22,117 nucleotides of DNA from an uncultured Collinsella sp. (GCA_958435545.1 CAUBGU010000020.1:1-22117); one strand, 5' to 3'. Counted from the stretch's first letter, positions 7,529 through 14,215 are shown. Notes: generated by a model from the sequence alone, not told the origin. Program-made: numbers and translations.

Positions 7529-7746
7529 GTCTCAATCAGTAACAGGTAGACGAGGAAATGGGTTCTAACTGTTGCAGATCGAGATTTTCTCTTCAGGGGA
7601 ATTCGAATGTCTCGATCTGTAACATCTGGACGGACAAAAGGTCTCTATCTGTTACAGATTGAGACAAAGGTCAGGGACTAAGACGTCTTGTCTAGATCTG
7701 TAACAGTTAGACGGGAATTCGGGCCCTAGATGTTACAGATTGAGAT
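7529..7746. repeat. Three tandem about 80-bp units of inverted GATCTGTAACAG-like elements
   Basis: Six copies of an element with core ATCTGTAACA and flanks GTCTC or TAGAC occur in alternating orientation. Copies run from about 7529, 7566, 7609, 7641, 7690 and 7724. Each forward copy pairs with the reverse copy 33-34 nt later, so the array is three hairpins with a period of 80-81 bp (7529, 7609, 7690). The second copy of unit 2 is itself nearly palindromic: GTCTCTATCTG, T, then TACAGATTGAGAC. Linkers differ between units, so only the paired arms are conserved. No function is known to me. Confidence 0.8.
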
Positions 7747-7763
7747 AATCGCGTCGCGAAAAC

Positions 7764-7803
7764 AAAAACCTCCGCAGGGGGGTGCTTTCCTTGCGGAGGT
7801 TTT
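7764..7803 (-). terminator. Intrinsic terminator of dxs
   Basis: AAAACCTCCGCA (7765-7776) and TGCGGAGGTTTT (7792-7803) form a perfect 12-bp stem with a 15-nt loop. On the - strand the exit reads TTTTTGTTTT. It starts only a few bases after the dxs stop codon. Confidence 0.88.
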
Positions 7804-7804
7804 C

Positions 7805-9586
7805 TTACTCGTTGAGTAGTCTTGCGGCTTCGGCGGCCATGTTCTCGACCGTCATGCCGTTCTGCGCGAGCAGTTCGTTGGGGTCGTAGCGGTCGGGGAA
7901 GCCCTTGGCGATGCCGAAGGTGCGCGTGCGCACGGGCGTGCAGGCCAGGTAGCACGCCACGCGCTCGCCCCAGCCGCCGTCCAAGATGCCGTCCTCGAGG
8001 GTGACGACAACGCGATGCTCGGCGACAAGGCTGTCGAGGAACTCGCGATCGAGCTCGGTTGCAAAGCGCGGGTTGACGAGCGTGGCCTCGATACCGTACT
8101 CGGCAGCCAAGCGGTTTGTCACGCGCTCGCCCAGCTCAAAGAAATCGCCAAGCGCGAGCACGGCAACGTCGCGGCCCTGACGCACCACGTTGTAGCGAAC
8201 GGCGCTGTAGTCGGTGTCTTCGGCGGGCGCAAGGTCGGGGCGGCTTACCAGGCCGATGCCCGGTACGCGGATTGCCACGGGATGCTCGCGGTGGTCGAGC
8301 GACCAGCTCAGCATGGACAGATATTCCTCCATGCAGGCCGGCGCCAAGTAGTGCATGTTGGGAAGACCGCCCAGCATGGAAATATCAAAGAACGAGAGAT
8401 GCGTCTCGGACGTGGTGCCAAAGATTGACGCACCAAACACCAAAATGGTTGCCGGGGCGTCGTTGAGGCACAGGTCGTGCCACAGCTCGTCGTAGGCGCG
8501 CTGCAAAAACGTGCCGTACACACCAAAGACTGGCTTGGCGCCCGAGCGCGCAAGCGCGGTGGCAAAGGTCACGGCGTGCTCCTCTGCAATGCCCACATCG
8601 ACGAACTGTTTGCCGGCGGCAGCGCGAAGCTCGGGTGTAAAGCCCATGATGTAGGGCGTGGCGGCCGTGATGCCAACGACCTGTGGATCGCGCTCGATGG
8701 CGGCGCTGAGCGCCTCGCCCGTAATGTCGGCGTAGGTGCGCGGCGCAGGCTCGCTCGGATGGCCCGGGCAGAGCTTGCGCCCGGTCGCCATGTCAAACGG
8801 ACCCACGTGGTGCCAGCGCTCGGGGTCGCTCTGGGCTGGCTCAAAGCCCTTGCCCTTGGCGGTCGAGACGTGCAGCACGATGGGGTGATTGATATCGCGC
8901 AGCTCCTGCAGCGCGTCGACGAGGGCCAACACATCGTTACCGGCGTCCAGATAGCGGTAGTCGAGCCCCATCGCGCGGAAAATGTTGCGCTCACAGGCGC
9001 CGTTGCTGGCGCGCAGCTCGGCCAGATTGCGATACAGGCCGCCATGGTTCTCGGCAATGGACTGGTCGTTATCGTTGACGATGATGACCAGGTTGCTGTC
9101 GAGATCGGCGGCATTGTTGAAGCCCTCAAACGCCAGGCCGCCCGAAAGCGAGCCGTCGCCAATGATGGCGATGACGTTGTACGCATCGCCCGCCAGGTCG
9201 CGCGCGTGGGCAAGGCCGCAGCCCAAGCTCACCGAGGTCGAGGTGTGACCCATGGCGAACAGGTCGTGCTCGGACTCGTCGGGATTGGCAAAGCCAGAAG
9301 CCTCACCATAACGCTCCGGATCGATATAAGTGTACGCGCGCCCCGTCAGCGCCTTGTGGGCGTAGGTCTGGTGCGAAACGTCAAAGACAATCTTGTCGAT
9401 GGGGGAGTTAAATACGCGATGAAGCGCAACCGTAAGCTCAACGACGCCCAAGTTGGGGGCAACGTGCCCGCCGACGGCGGCGGAGCTTTCGAGGATTGCC
9501 TGACGGATCTCGCCGCAGAGCAGCGGAAGCTCGGCGCGGTCGAGAGCCTTGACGTCCTCGGGCGTTGTCGTTTGCGTAAGCAGCAT
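7805..9586 (-). CDS. dxs: 1-deoxy-D-xylulose-5-phosphate synthase, divergent form
   Basis: This 593-residue thiamine-diphosphate enzyme would condense pyruvate and glyceraldehyde-3-phosphate, the first step of the MEP isoprenoid pathway, and can also feed thiamine and pyridoxal synthesis. Visible features are His41 in GGHVAPNLG, the TPP motif GDGSLSGG (143-150) through NDND (171-174), catalytic Glu335 in IAEEHAVTF, and the C-terminal transketolase domain. It is shorter than typical Dxs (about 620-640). Several family signatures are altered: DVSHQTYAHK instead of DVGHQAYPHK, VFGASIFGTTSETH where DRAGxxGxDGxTH is usual, and RVPGIG where RYPRG is usual. The start has only a distant GGAG. It is monocistronic with its own terminator. 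A Dxs paralogue with another acceptor is possible. Confidence 0.85.
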   Translation of the reverse strand: MLLTQTTTPEDVKALDRAELPLLCGEIRQAILESSAAVGGHVAPNLGVVELTVALHRVFNSPIDKIVFDVSHQTYAHKALTGRAYTYIDPERYGEASGFANPDESEHDLFAMGHTSTSVSLGCGLAHARDLAGDAYNVIAIIGDGSLSGGLAFEGFNNAADLDSNLVIIVNDNDQSIAENHGGLYRNLAELRASNGACERNIFRAMGLDYRYLDAGNDVLALVDALQELRDINHPIVLHVSTAKGKGFEPAQSDPERWHHVGPFDMATGRKLCPGHPSEPAPRTYADITGEALSAAIERDPQVVGITAATPYIMGFTPELRAAAGKQFVDVGIAEEHAVTFATALARSGAKPVFGVYGTFLQRAYDELWHDLCLNDAPATILVFGASIFGTTSETHLSFFDISMLGGLPNMHYLAPACMEEYLSMLSWSLDHREHPVAIRVPGIGLVSRPDLAPAEDTDYSAVRYNVVRQGRDVAVLALGDFFELGERVTNRLAAEYGIEATLVNPRFATELDREFLDSLVAEHRVVVTLEDGILDGGWGERVACYLACTPVRTRTFGIAKGFPDRYDPNELLAQNGMTVENMAAEAARLLNE

Positions 9587-9610
9587 CGTTGTGGGTTACT
9601 CCATGCGAAT

Positions 9611-9638
9611 CGTGCGCCGGCACTCCCTCGGCCGGCAC
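9611..9638 (-). promoter_or_regulatory. GC-rich hairpin in the dxs leader
   Basis: GTGCGCCGGC and GCCGGCAC flank a short loop about 25-50 nt upstream of the dxs ATG. On the - strand the element also reads as two direct GTGCCGGC copies 15 nt apart. It could be a leader structure or a binding site. No riboswitch class was recognised; in particular, no TPP-riboswitch consensus was seen. Confidence 0.3.
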
Positions 9639-9713
9639 AATTGCACAAGACAGTCTCGCACATTTTGGCGTTTGATATGTGACGGCGGCGCGGTAATTCG
9701 CCAACTGGTGGGG

Positions 9714-9725
9714 CAAAACGTTTTG
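9714..9725. promoter_or_regulatory. Perfect 12-bp palindrome CAAAACGTTTTG in the dxs/HD divergent region
   Basis: A CG-centred palindrome lies 89 bp upstream of the HD-protein start and 128 bp upstream of dxs. LacI/PurR-family operators share a central CG with A/T flanks, so it may be an operator. No such regulator is encoded in the window. The rest of the 9587-9814 gap shows no clear promoter. Confidence 0.3.
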
Positions 9726-9814
9726 TCCGATGCCATACTGATGTGTTCCATGATGTTTTTATCGATTGTGCGCAGGCCGTGGCTTGTCGCCGTGAGTCGC
9801 TGGAAGGAGGCAGC

Positions 9815-10351
9815 ATGTCCGATGCCGTTCGTGCCGAGAAAATCGCGTGCGAAGTAGACCATGCTGCCCGTCAACTGGCACAGGCGGGCCGTCTGGACCT
9901 GACGCGCGAGTTTATCCAGCATGGCGATGTGACGGTGTATACGCATGTGACCTCGGTGGCGCGGGCGAGCCTGTCCTTTGCCGAGCGCCTGGGCCGCGTC
10001 GGTGTCTCGGTCGACCGCGCCTCGTTGCTGCGCGGGGCCCTGCTGCACGATTACTTTCTCTATGACTGGCACGATCCCGACCCAAGCCATCGGCTGCATG
10101 GCTTTCGCCACCCGTTTTTTGCCCTGGCGCGTGCCGAGGAAGATTTTGAGCTGACGCCGCGAGAGCGGAATATTATCGTGCGGCATATGTTTCCGCTGGT
10201 GCCGGTGCCGCCGACGTGTCGCGAGGCGTGGATTGTTTGTCTGGCGGATAAATGGTGTGCTCTGCGTGAGACGGTCGCCGGCCGCCTGCCGCGCAAGGAC
10301 GAGACGGACGATAGCGTGAGTAAAGCATCGAGTGAAAAGAGGAGAGGGTAG
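9815..10351 (+). CDS. HD-domain putative phosphohydrolase
   Basis: This 178-residue soluble protein has an HD-type metal-dependent hydrolase fold. Candidate metal ligands are His44 (YTHVTSVAR), His78-Asp79 (GALLHDYFLYDWH), His99 (FRHPFFALARA), His124 (IIVRHMFPL) and Asp145 (CLADKWCALRE). The order H...HD...H...H...D suits the HD superfamily, but the substrate (nucleotide, cyclic nucleotide or other phosphate ester) is unknown. ATG 9815 is chosen over the in-frame ATG 9743 because AAGGAGG ends 4 nt before it. A Lys/Arg-rich tail ends 3 nt before the next start, so the two genes are a pair. HD proteins beside CmpB membrane proteins occur in other Gram-positives as far as I recall. Confidence 0.8.
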   Translation: MSDAVRAEKIACEVDHAARQLAQAGRLDLTREFIQHGDVTVYTHVTSVARASLSFAERLGRVGVSVDRASLLRGALLHDYFLYDWHDPDPSHRLHGFRHPFFALARAEEDFELTPRERNIIVRHMFPLVPVPPTCREAWIVCLADKWCALRETVAGRLPRKDETDDSVSKASSEKRRG

Positions 10352-10354
10352 ACG

Positions 10355-11374
10355 GTGGGGATCGCAATCGACATGTCCTTTGACGGCGCGACGCTTGCCG
10401 CCTGCCCGCTTTCGGCACTGGTGCTCTCGTTTGCCTTCTACGGTTTTTGCGGCTGGGCATGGGAATCGACAGTCTGCGCCATGCTCAACCACGGACGCTT
10501 TGCCAACAGCGGCTTTTTGCTGGGACCGTGTTGCCCTATCTATGGCGCGGGCGGCATTGCCTGCTGGCTGCTGTTGCGCGGGATTCCGGATGCCCCGAGC
10601 CAGTTCGTCGCTGCAGCGCTCGTATGCAGCGTGATTGAGTACAGCGTAGGCGTGCTGTTGGAAAAAACAACGGGCGCTCGCTTTTGGGACTATTCGCATC
10701 TGCCGTTTAACCTGCACGGACGTATCTGTCTGTACTGGGCCTGCGCGTTTGGCCTGGGTGCGTTGTACATTTGCCGTTTAGTGGAGCCGGCATTGCTGGG
10801 GCTGCTTGGCCATCTGCCGGTGCTGATTGTGCGGTTGTCCGCCTTTATCGTCGCGGTCGCGATGATGGTCGACGCGTTGTGCTCATTGGCGAGCTGGCGG
10901 CGTCTGTCTGATCAGCTGGAGCGCGTCCGGGCCGACCTTGCCGACCGCATCAACGAGTCGCTTGCCGACGCGTCCGACTCAATGCTCGAGCGCATTCCCG
11001 ATTCTACGATTGACTCGGTGGCACAGACGCACATCCGTAGCCGTGCCGTTAACGCGTGGCTGGCCGAGCTGGGTGACGCCGCGCTCGATGCCCTGCGCGA
11101 GAAGGCTTCGATGCCGACGTTTATCGCGGATGGTGCTCGCGGCCTGGCGCTTGCTGCCCGCCGCGTGGCCGATGCCGCGCCGAGCATGCCGCGTCCGTCG
11201 CTCAGTCGTCGCCTCGCAGGCAAGCGCATGAGCCGTCCGGTGCCGAGCGTGTCACTCAGCCGCCGCGACCTACGCTTCTTTAACGCCTTCCCGCGTCTGC
11301 GCATCAATCGCTACGAAGGTGTCATTCGAGCAACTAATCTCCGCGACCGCGCCCACGAGCTGTTCCGTCGCTAG
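10355..11374 (+). CDS. CmpB/DUF1113-type membrane protein (putative ABC-transporter type IV)
   Basis: This 339-residue protein has an N-terminal five- to six-helix membrane domain of the ABC_trans_CmpB family. Signature segments are FYGFCGWAWES (28-38), FANSGFLLGPCCPIYG (49-64), VIEYSVGVLLEK (93-104) and FWDYSHLPFNLHGRICL (110-126). The family's link to ABC transport is historical, and its true role is unknown. After a last hydrophobic helix (about 150-180) follows a 160-residue cytoplasmic tail, first acidic and helical, then Arg/Pro/Ser-rich, which is longer than in minimal members. GTG 10355 is preferred because AGGAGAGG lies about 8 nt upstream; ATG 10373 is the alternative. It is probably cotranscribed with the HD protein. 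Confidence 0.8.
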   Translation: MGIAIDMSFDGATLAACPLSALVLSFAFYGFCGWAWESTVCAMLNHGRFANSGFLLGPCCPIYGAGGIACWLLLRGIPDAPSQFVAAALVCSVIEYSVGVLLEKTTGARFWDYSHLPFNLHGRICLYWACAFGLGALYICRLVEPALLGLLGHLPVLIVRLSAFIVAVAMMVDALCSLASWRRLSDQLERVRADLADRINESLADASDSMLERIPDSTIDSVAQTHIRSRAVNAWLAELGDAALDALREKASMPTFIADGARGLALAARRVADAAPSMPRPSLSRRLAGKRMSRPVPSVSLSRRDLRFFNAFPRLRINRYEGVIRATNLRDRAHELFRR

Positions 11375-11441
11375 TCGGGACGGGTGCACTCACGGCCCCC
11401 TTGCTCGCGTATTTCCCGTTCGTTTCGCGCCCGTTGCCGCG

Positions 11442-11470
11442 CCGTTTCCAAGATTGCGGCACCGTTTCCA
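11442..11470. promoter_or_regulatory. Two direct CCGTTTCCA copies upstream of amt
   Basis: CCGTTTCCA occurs at 11442-11450 and 11462-11470, 20 bp apart. On the - strand each contains GGAAAC, similar to the GAAAC box of actinobacterial GlnR sites, but the matching GTNAC boxes are not convincing. The 198-bp gap upstream of amt holds no other clear signal. Confidence 0.2.
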
Positions 11471-11572
11471 TTCGACAACGCAGCGTTTAACAACGCCGTA
11501 TCTGGTCTACACCAGTTGCCCCTCGGCCGCATTATGGGCGCCGACAACGTTCATGCGACCAAGGGGGAGCGA

Positions 11573-12850
11573 ATGTACGATACGGGATCGACAACGTTTA
11601 TGCTCATCTGCACCATGCTCGTGTTTTTAATGACACCGGGTCTGGCGTTTTTCTATGGCGGCCTGTCCAGGCGCAAAAATGTCATCAACACCATGCTTAT
11701 GTGCTTTGGTGCCATTGGCTTGGTCGGTGTGCTGTGGATTGTCGCCGGCTGGTCGCTGGCCTACGGTGGCGACGGTTCCAGCCCGTTTATTGGCGGCTTT
11801 GACCAGCTGCTGTGCCTGCCGGTGCTCAACCAGGTGCTGCAGGCGGCCGAGGGCAATGCTGCGGACGGTGCCGTCTATCCTCAGATCATCAACATCGCCT
11901 TCCAGATGGCGTTTGCCATGATCACGGCCGCTATCGTTACGGGCAGCCTGGCCGGCCGCGTTAAGTTTGGTGCCATGACGGCCTTCCTGGGTATTTGGCT
12001 GCTTGTGGTCTATGCGCCGCTCGCCCACATGGTTTGGGGCGGCGATGGCTCCTTTATCGGCGACATCATCGGCGCGCTCGACTTTGCCGGTGGCGACGTG
12101 GTGCACATTTCGTCCGGTCTGACGGGTCTGATTCTCTGCCTGATGCTCGGCCGACGCCGAGGCTTTGGCATGGTGAGCTACCGCCCGCATAACGTACCGT
12201 TTGTGGCGCTGGGCGCCGGGCTGCTTTGGTTTGGCTGGTTTGGCTTTAACGGCGGCAGCGAGTTTAAGGCCGACGCCGTGGCGGCGCTTGCCATCCTTAA
12301 CACCGTGACGGCCAGCGCGGCGGGCATGGTCTCGTGGCTTGCCGTCGAGCGTGTGCATACCGGTCGCCCCACGCTGGTGGGTGCCAGCACCGGTCTGGTT
12401 GCGGGCCTTGTGGTGGTCACGCCCGGCGCAGGCTTTGTCGAGCCGTGGGCGGCGCTGGTCATGGGCCTGATCGTCTCGCCTGTCTGCTACCTGGCTATCA
12501 GCCAGCTTAAGACCAGGTTCGGCTACGACGATGCGCTCGATGCGTTCGGTTGCCACGGCATTGGCGGCATCTTGGGCGGCGTGCTCACGGGCCTGTTCTG
12601 CGTGCCGGAGCTTTCGTGGACCGGTAAGGGCGGCCTGTTCTACACGGGCGACGTGTCGCTGCTCGTCTCGCAGATCTTGGGCATTGTGGTGACGGTCGCT
12701 ATAGTGCTGGTGCTCGGCTTGGTGATCGCCGCGGTGGTCAAGGCGCTGTTCCACGGCAGCCTGCGCGTGGACGAGGCCGACGAGGCACTGGGCTTGGATG
12801 CGAGTCAGCACGGCGAGAGCGCGTATCCCTCCTTCTCGGGACTCGATTAG
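11573..12850 (+). CDS. amt: Ammonium channel/transporter (Amt family)
   Basis: This 425-residue membrane protein conducts ammonia/ammonium across the inner membrane. It has eleven hydrophobic segments, and the family's twin histidines are present: His178 in VVHISSG and His328 in FGCHGIGG. FLMTPGLAFFYGGL (18-31) and NTMLMCFGAIGLVGVLW (39-55) are conserved first and second helices. ATG 11573 is chosen because AAGGGGGAG lies just upstream and the protein then begins MYDTGSTTFML like other Amt proteins. The frame is open upstream to 11384, but that part is not membrane-like. A P-II gene follows after 189 bp, the usual amt-glnK pairing in which P-II blocks the channel. The C-terminal tail is short and acidic. 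Confidence 0.95.
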   Translation: MYDTGSTTFMLICTMLVFLMTPGLAFFYGGLSRRKNVINTMLMCFGAIGLVGVLWIVAGWSLAYGGDGSSPFIGGFDQLLCLPVLNQVLQAAEGNAADGAVYPQIINIAFQMAFAMITAAIVTGSLAGRVKFGAMTAFLGIWLLVVYAPLAHMVWGGDGSFIGDIIGALDFAGGDVVHISSGLTGLILCLMLGRRRGFGMVSYRPHNVPFVALGAGLLWFGWFGFNGGSEFKADAVAALAILNTVTASAAGMVSWLAVERVHTGRPTLVGASTGLVAGLVVVTPGAGFVEPWAALVMGLIVSPVCYLAISQLKTRFGYDDALDAFGCHGIGGILGGVLTGLFCVPELSWTGKGGLFYTGDVSLLVSQILGIVVTVAIVLVLGLVIAAVVKALFHGSLRVDEADEALGLDASQHGESAYPSFSGLD

Positions 12851-12852
12851 CA

Positions 12853-12930
12853 GCTTCCCCAAGCACCGCACCTTGCCGTTTTAAGTACGCTTCGCTCCTC
12901 TTTCACGGCAATCTGCGGCACTTGGGAAAC
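12853..12930. repeat. Long imperfect hairpin after amt
   Basis: The 5' arm (12853-12879, GCTTCCCCAAGCACCGCACC then TTGCCGT) pairs with the 3' arm (12905-12930, ACGGCAATCTGCGGCACTTG then GGAAAC) with a few mismatches and wobbles. The loop is about 25 nt. It could terminate or attenuate amt transcription, or be a dispersed repeat. The 3' arm is repeated exactly at 12976. Confidence 0.6.
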
Positions 12931-12996
12931 CTGCTAAGACCAGTCAGTTGAACTTTTTGATCTCTGAGGTTGGTTTGCGGCACTTGGGAAACCTGC
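12914..12996. repeat. 21-bp exact direct repeat between amt and glnK
   Basis: The sequence beginning TGCGGCACTTGGGAAACC is identical at 12914-12934 and 12976-12996, 62 bp apart. An inverted, diverged third copy lies at 12853-12870. The second copy ends 43 bp before the glnK start. Confidence 0.75.
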
Positions 12997-13039
12997 GTCT
13001 CATGTAAAGGGATACGTTGATTATTGAGAGGAATTCACT

Positions 13040-13378
13040 ATGAAGAAGATTACGGCGATTGTTCGTGCCGAAAAGCTTGAGGTTCTTAAAGATGCGCTGT
13101 TTGCTGCTGATGTTCGTGGTATGACCATCAACCAAGTGCAGGGCTGCGGCGCGCAGCATGGCTGGAAGGAATACGTGCGCGGCAACGAGTTGCTTGTCAA
13201 CACGATCCCTAAGGTGCAGTTCACGCTCATTTGTGCCGATGAACATGTCGACGGAATTGTCGAGATTATCTGCAATGCTGCTCGCACCGGCGCCGTCGGA
13301 GACGGCAAGATTTGGGTTGAGCCGGTCGAGGAGGTTATCCGCATCCGTACCGGCGAACACGGCCCCGCCGCGGTGTAG
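13040..13378 (+). CDS. glnK: P-II family nitrogen regulator with atypical T-loop
   Basis: This 112-residue trimeric signalling protein would sense ATP/ADP and 2-oxoglutarate and gate the Amt channel. It aligns without gaps to GlnB/GlnK: MKKITAIVRAEKLEVLKDAL at the start, PKV with Lys58, TGAVGDGKIWV (83-93) and RIRTGE (101-106) are conserved nucleotide-site segments. In the T-loop Gln39 and Arg47, which inserts into the Amt pore in E. coli GlnK, are kept. The usual Tyr51 is Leu, Tyr46 is Val, Arg38 is Ala, and Asp54-Phe55 are Asn-Thr. Uridylylation or adenylylation at Tyr51 is therefore impossible; Tyr45 is the only loop tyrosine. GAGAGGA precedes the ATG. The position after amt supports the GlnK role. 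Confidence 0.9.
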   Translation: MKKITAIVRAEKLEVLKDALFAADVRGMTINQVQGCGAQHGWKEYVRGNELLVNTIPKVQFTLICADEHVDGIVEIICNAARTGAVGDGKIWVEPVEEVIRIRTGEHGPAAV

Positions 13379-13380
13379 GA

Positions 13381-13444
13381 TCGACCACCTGTCATCCGCA
13401 ACGTTAAAATGCTGCAATGAGGCACAAGACTTGCGTTGCGGATG
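13381..13444 (+). promoter_or_regulatory. Promoter with flanking 11-bp inverted repeat, upstream of the first TetR gene
   Basis: TCGACC (13381-13386), an 18-nt spacer and TAAAAT (13405-13410) make a plausible promoter. CATCCGCAACG (13393-13403) and CGTTGCGGATG (13434-13444) are perfect inverted copies on either side of the start region, centres 41 bp apart. They could be operator halves or a leader hairpin. Confidence 0.45.
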
Positions 13445-13452
13445 GACGGATT

Positions 13453-14115
13453 ATGGGTCGTAATAAATATCCCGAGGAGACGGTCGCGAAGATTCTCGAC
13501 GCGGCGCTGGAGCTATTCTGCGCACAGGGTTATGAGGGGACGAGCATTCAAGATATCGTCGACCGCCTCGATGGCATGACCAAGGGTGCTATCTATCATC
13601 ACTTTAAGAGCAAAGAAGAGATTTTCAACGCCGCATTTGATCGGGCAATGGCTCCGATTGTTGAGCGCCGCCGCGCGACACTCGGTGCTGGCAATATGAC
13701 GGGAGCCCAAAAGCTCAAACGACTTTATGCGCCCGAGTCCGTCGTTCCGCAAATCGATCTATGGGCTCGCATGCATCCTGCGGCAGATCCGGTAAAAAGC
13801 TCGCGGCTGCTGGCGATGCAGTACCAAGGTTCGTTTGACGAGTCGGCCGATGGCTATCTCCTGCCAGTGATCGAGGAGGGCATCGCCGACGGCTCCATTG
13901 CGTGTGCATGCCCACGCGAAGCGGCGGAGGCGGTATCGTTGTTGGCGAATCTTTGGCTGTTGCCGCTGTTCCGTCCGCTTGAGAACAAGGGTCGAATGCT
14001 CGCTCGCGCGCAATGTTTGGCGCAGATGGCGGCCGCGGTGGGGCTCGATTTGGGTAATGAAGTGCTCCAGACAACGGCTCAGATATGGGACGTATGGAAC
14101 CGTGCTGGGTGGTAA
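13453..14115 (+). CDS. TetR/AcrR family transcriptional regulator
   Basis: This 220-residue repressor-type protein has an N-terminal TetR helix-turn-helix (about 10-57): AKILDAALELFCAQGYEGTS, IQDIVDRLDGMTKGAIYHHF, KSKEEIF. The C-terminal ligand domain is not assignable to a subfamily. The start at ATG 13453 gives the usual 5-10 residues before the first helix; ATG 13417 in the same frame has no ribosome-binding site, and the site at 13453 is itself weak. It is followed 100 nt later by an MFS exporter with two TetR-like palindromes between, so it probably represses that gene and perhaps itself. Base composition is intermediate between the low-GC ABC block and the GC-rich core genes. Confidence 0.9.
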   Translation: MGRNKYPEETVAKILDAALELFCAQGYEGTSIQDIVDRLDGMTKGAIYHHFKSKEEIFNAAFDRAMAPIVERRRATLGAGNMTGAQKLKRLYAPESVVPQIDLWARMHPAADPVKSSRLLAMQYQGSFDESADGYLLPVIEEGIADGSIACACPREAAEAVSLLANLWLLPLFRPLENKGRMLARAQCLAQMAAAVGLDLGNEVLQTTAQIWDVWNRAGW

Positions 14116-14117
14116 TA

Positions 14118-14136
14118 TAGATACTGACGGTATGTA
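14118..14136. promoter_or_regulatory. Operator-like palindrome 1 (ATACTGACGGTAT)
   Basis: ATAC-TGACG-GTAT (14121-14133) with matching TA flanks at 14118 and 14136 starts 3 nt after the TetR stop. The same half-site GTAT/ATAC with a 5-nt spacer recurs in site 2, and this layout is typical of TetR-family operators. Confidence 0.55.
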
Positions 14137-14146
14137 ATTGATTTGT

Positions 14147-14171
14147 AAGGGTAGCCACGGCTGCCCTTTTC
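14147..14171 (+). terminator. Terminator between TetR and MFS genes
   Basis: AAGGGTAGC and GCTGCCCTT pair across a CACG loop with one G-U pair, followed by TTC. The stem is short. It lies between the two operator-like sites, which suggests the MFS gene has its own promoter. Confidence 0.5.
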
Positions 14172-14181
14172 AAGTCATTAA

Positions 14182-14202
14182 ATACATACTAATGGTATGT
14201 AT
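14182..14202. promoter_or_regulatory. Operator-like palindrome 2 (ATACATAC-N5-GTATGTAT)
   Basis: Perfect 8-bp arms (14182-14189 and 14195-14202) surround TAATG. Its centre is 65 bp from that of site 1, and it overlaps the region where the MFS promoter must lie, 14 nt before the MFS start codon. It is the best candidate for a repressor site in this window. Confidence 0.65.
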
Positions 14203-14215
14203 AGGGGGCAGGCTT

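Larger units (their letters stand above)
7384..7764. other. Gene-free stretch between the importer promoter and the dxs terminator
   Basis: I see no credible coding frame or RNA gene here. It holds a short CCAAAA/TTTTGG hairpin repeat at 7429-7457, about 70 bp with nothing recognisable (7458-7528), and three tandem units of inverted repeats (7529-7746). The repeats look like dispersed intergenic elements rather than regulatory sites for a single gene. Confidence 0.6.

Noticed and set aside
7529..7746. CRISPR array
   Set aside because: Copies alternate in orientation, are imperfect, and spacing alternates between two values; there are no cas genes. A CRISPR has same-orientation near-identical repeats.
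8477..9682. 401-codon + strand frame over dxs
   Set aside because: Shadow of dxs in a GC-rich region; no start signal and no recognisable domain.
9587..9814. TPP riboswitch upstream of dxs
   Set aside because: Only a simple GC-rich hairpin is visible; I found no CUGAGA-type TPP core.
9596..10717. 373-codon - strand frame over the HD/CmpB genes
   Set aside because: Antisense to two genes with good ribosome-binding sites and family motifs; its product is His/Gln/Arg-rich and featureless.
11384..11572. N-terminal extension of the Amt protein
   Set aside because: The added residues are Arg/Ser/Pro-rich and unlike any Amt N-terminus; the ribosome-binding site is at 11573.
11627..12871. 414-codon - strand frame over amt
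   Set aside because: Antisense to a clear Amt protein; low-complexity His/Arg/Gln-rich product.
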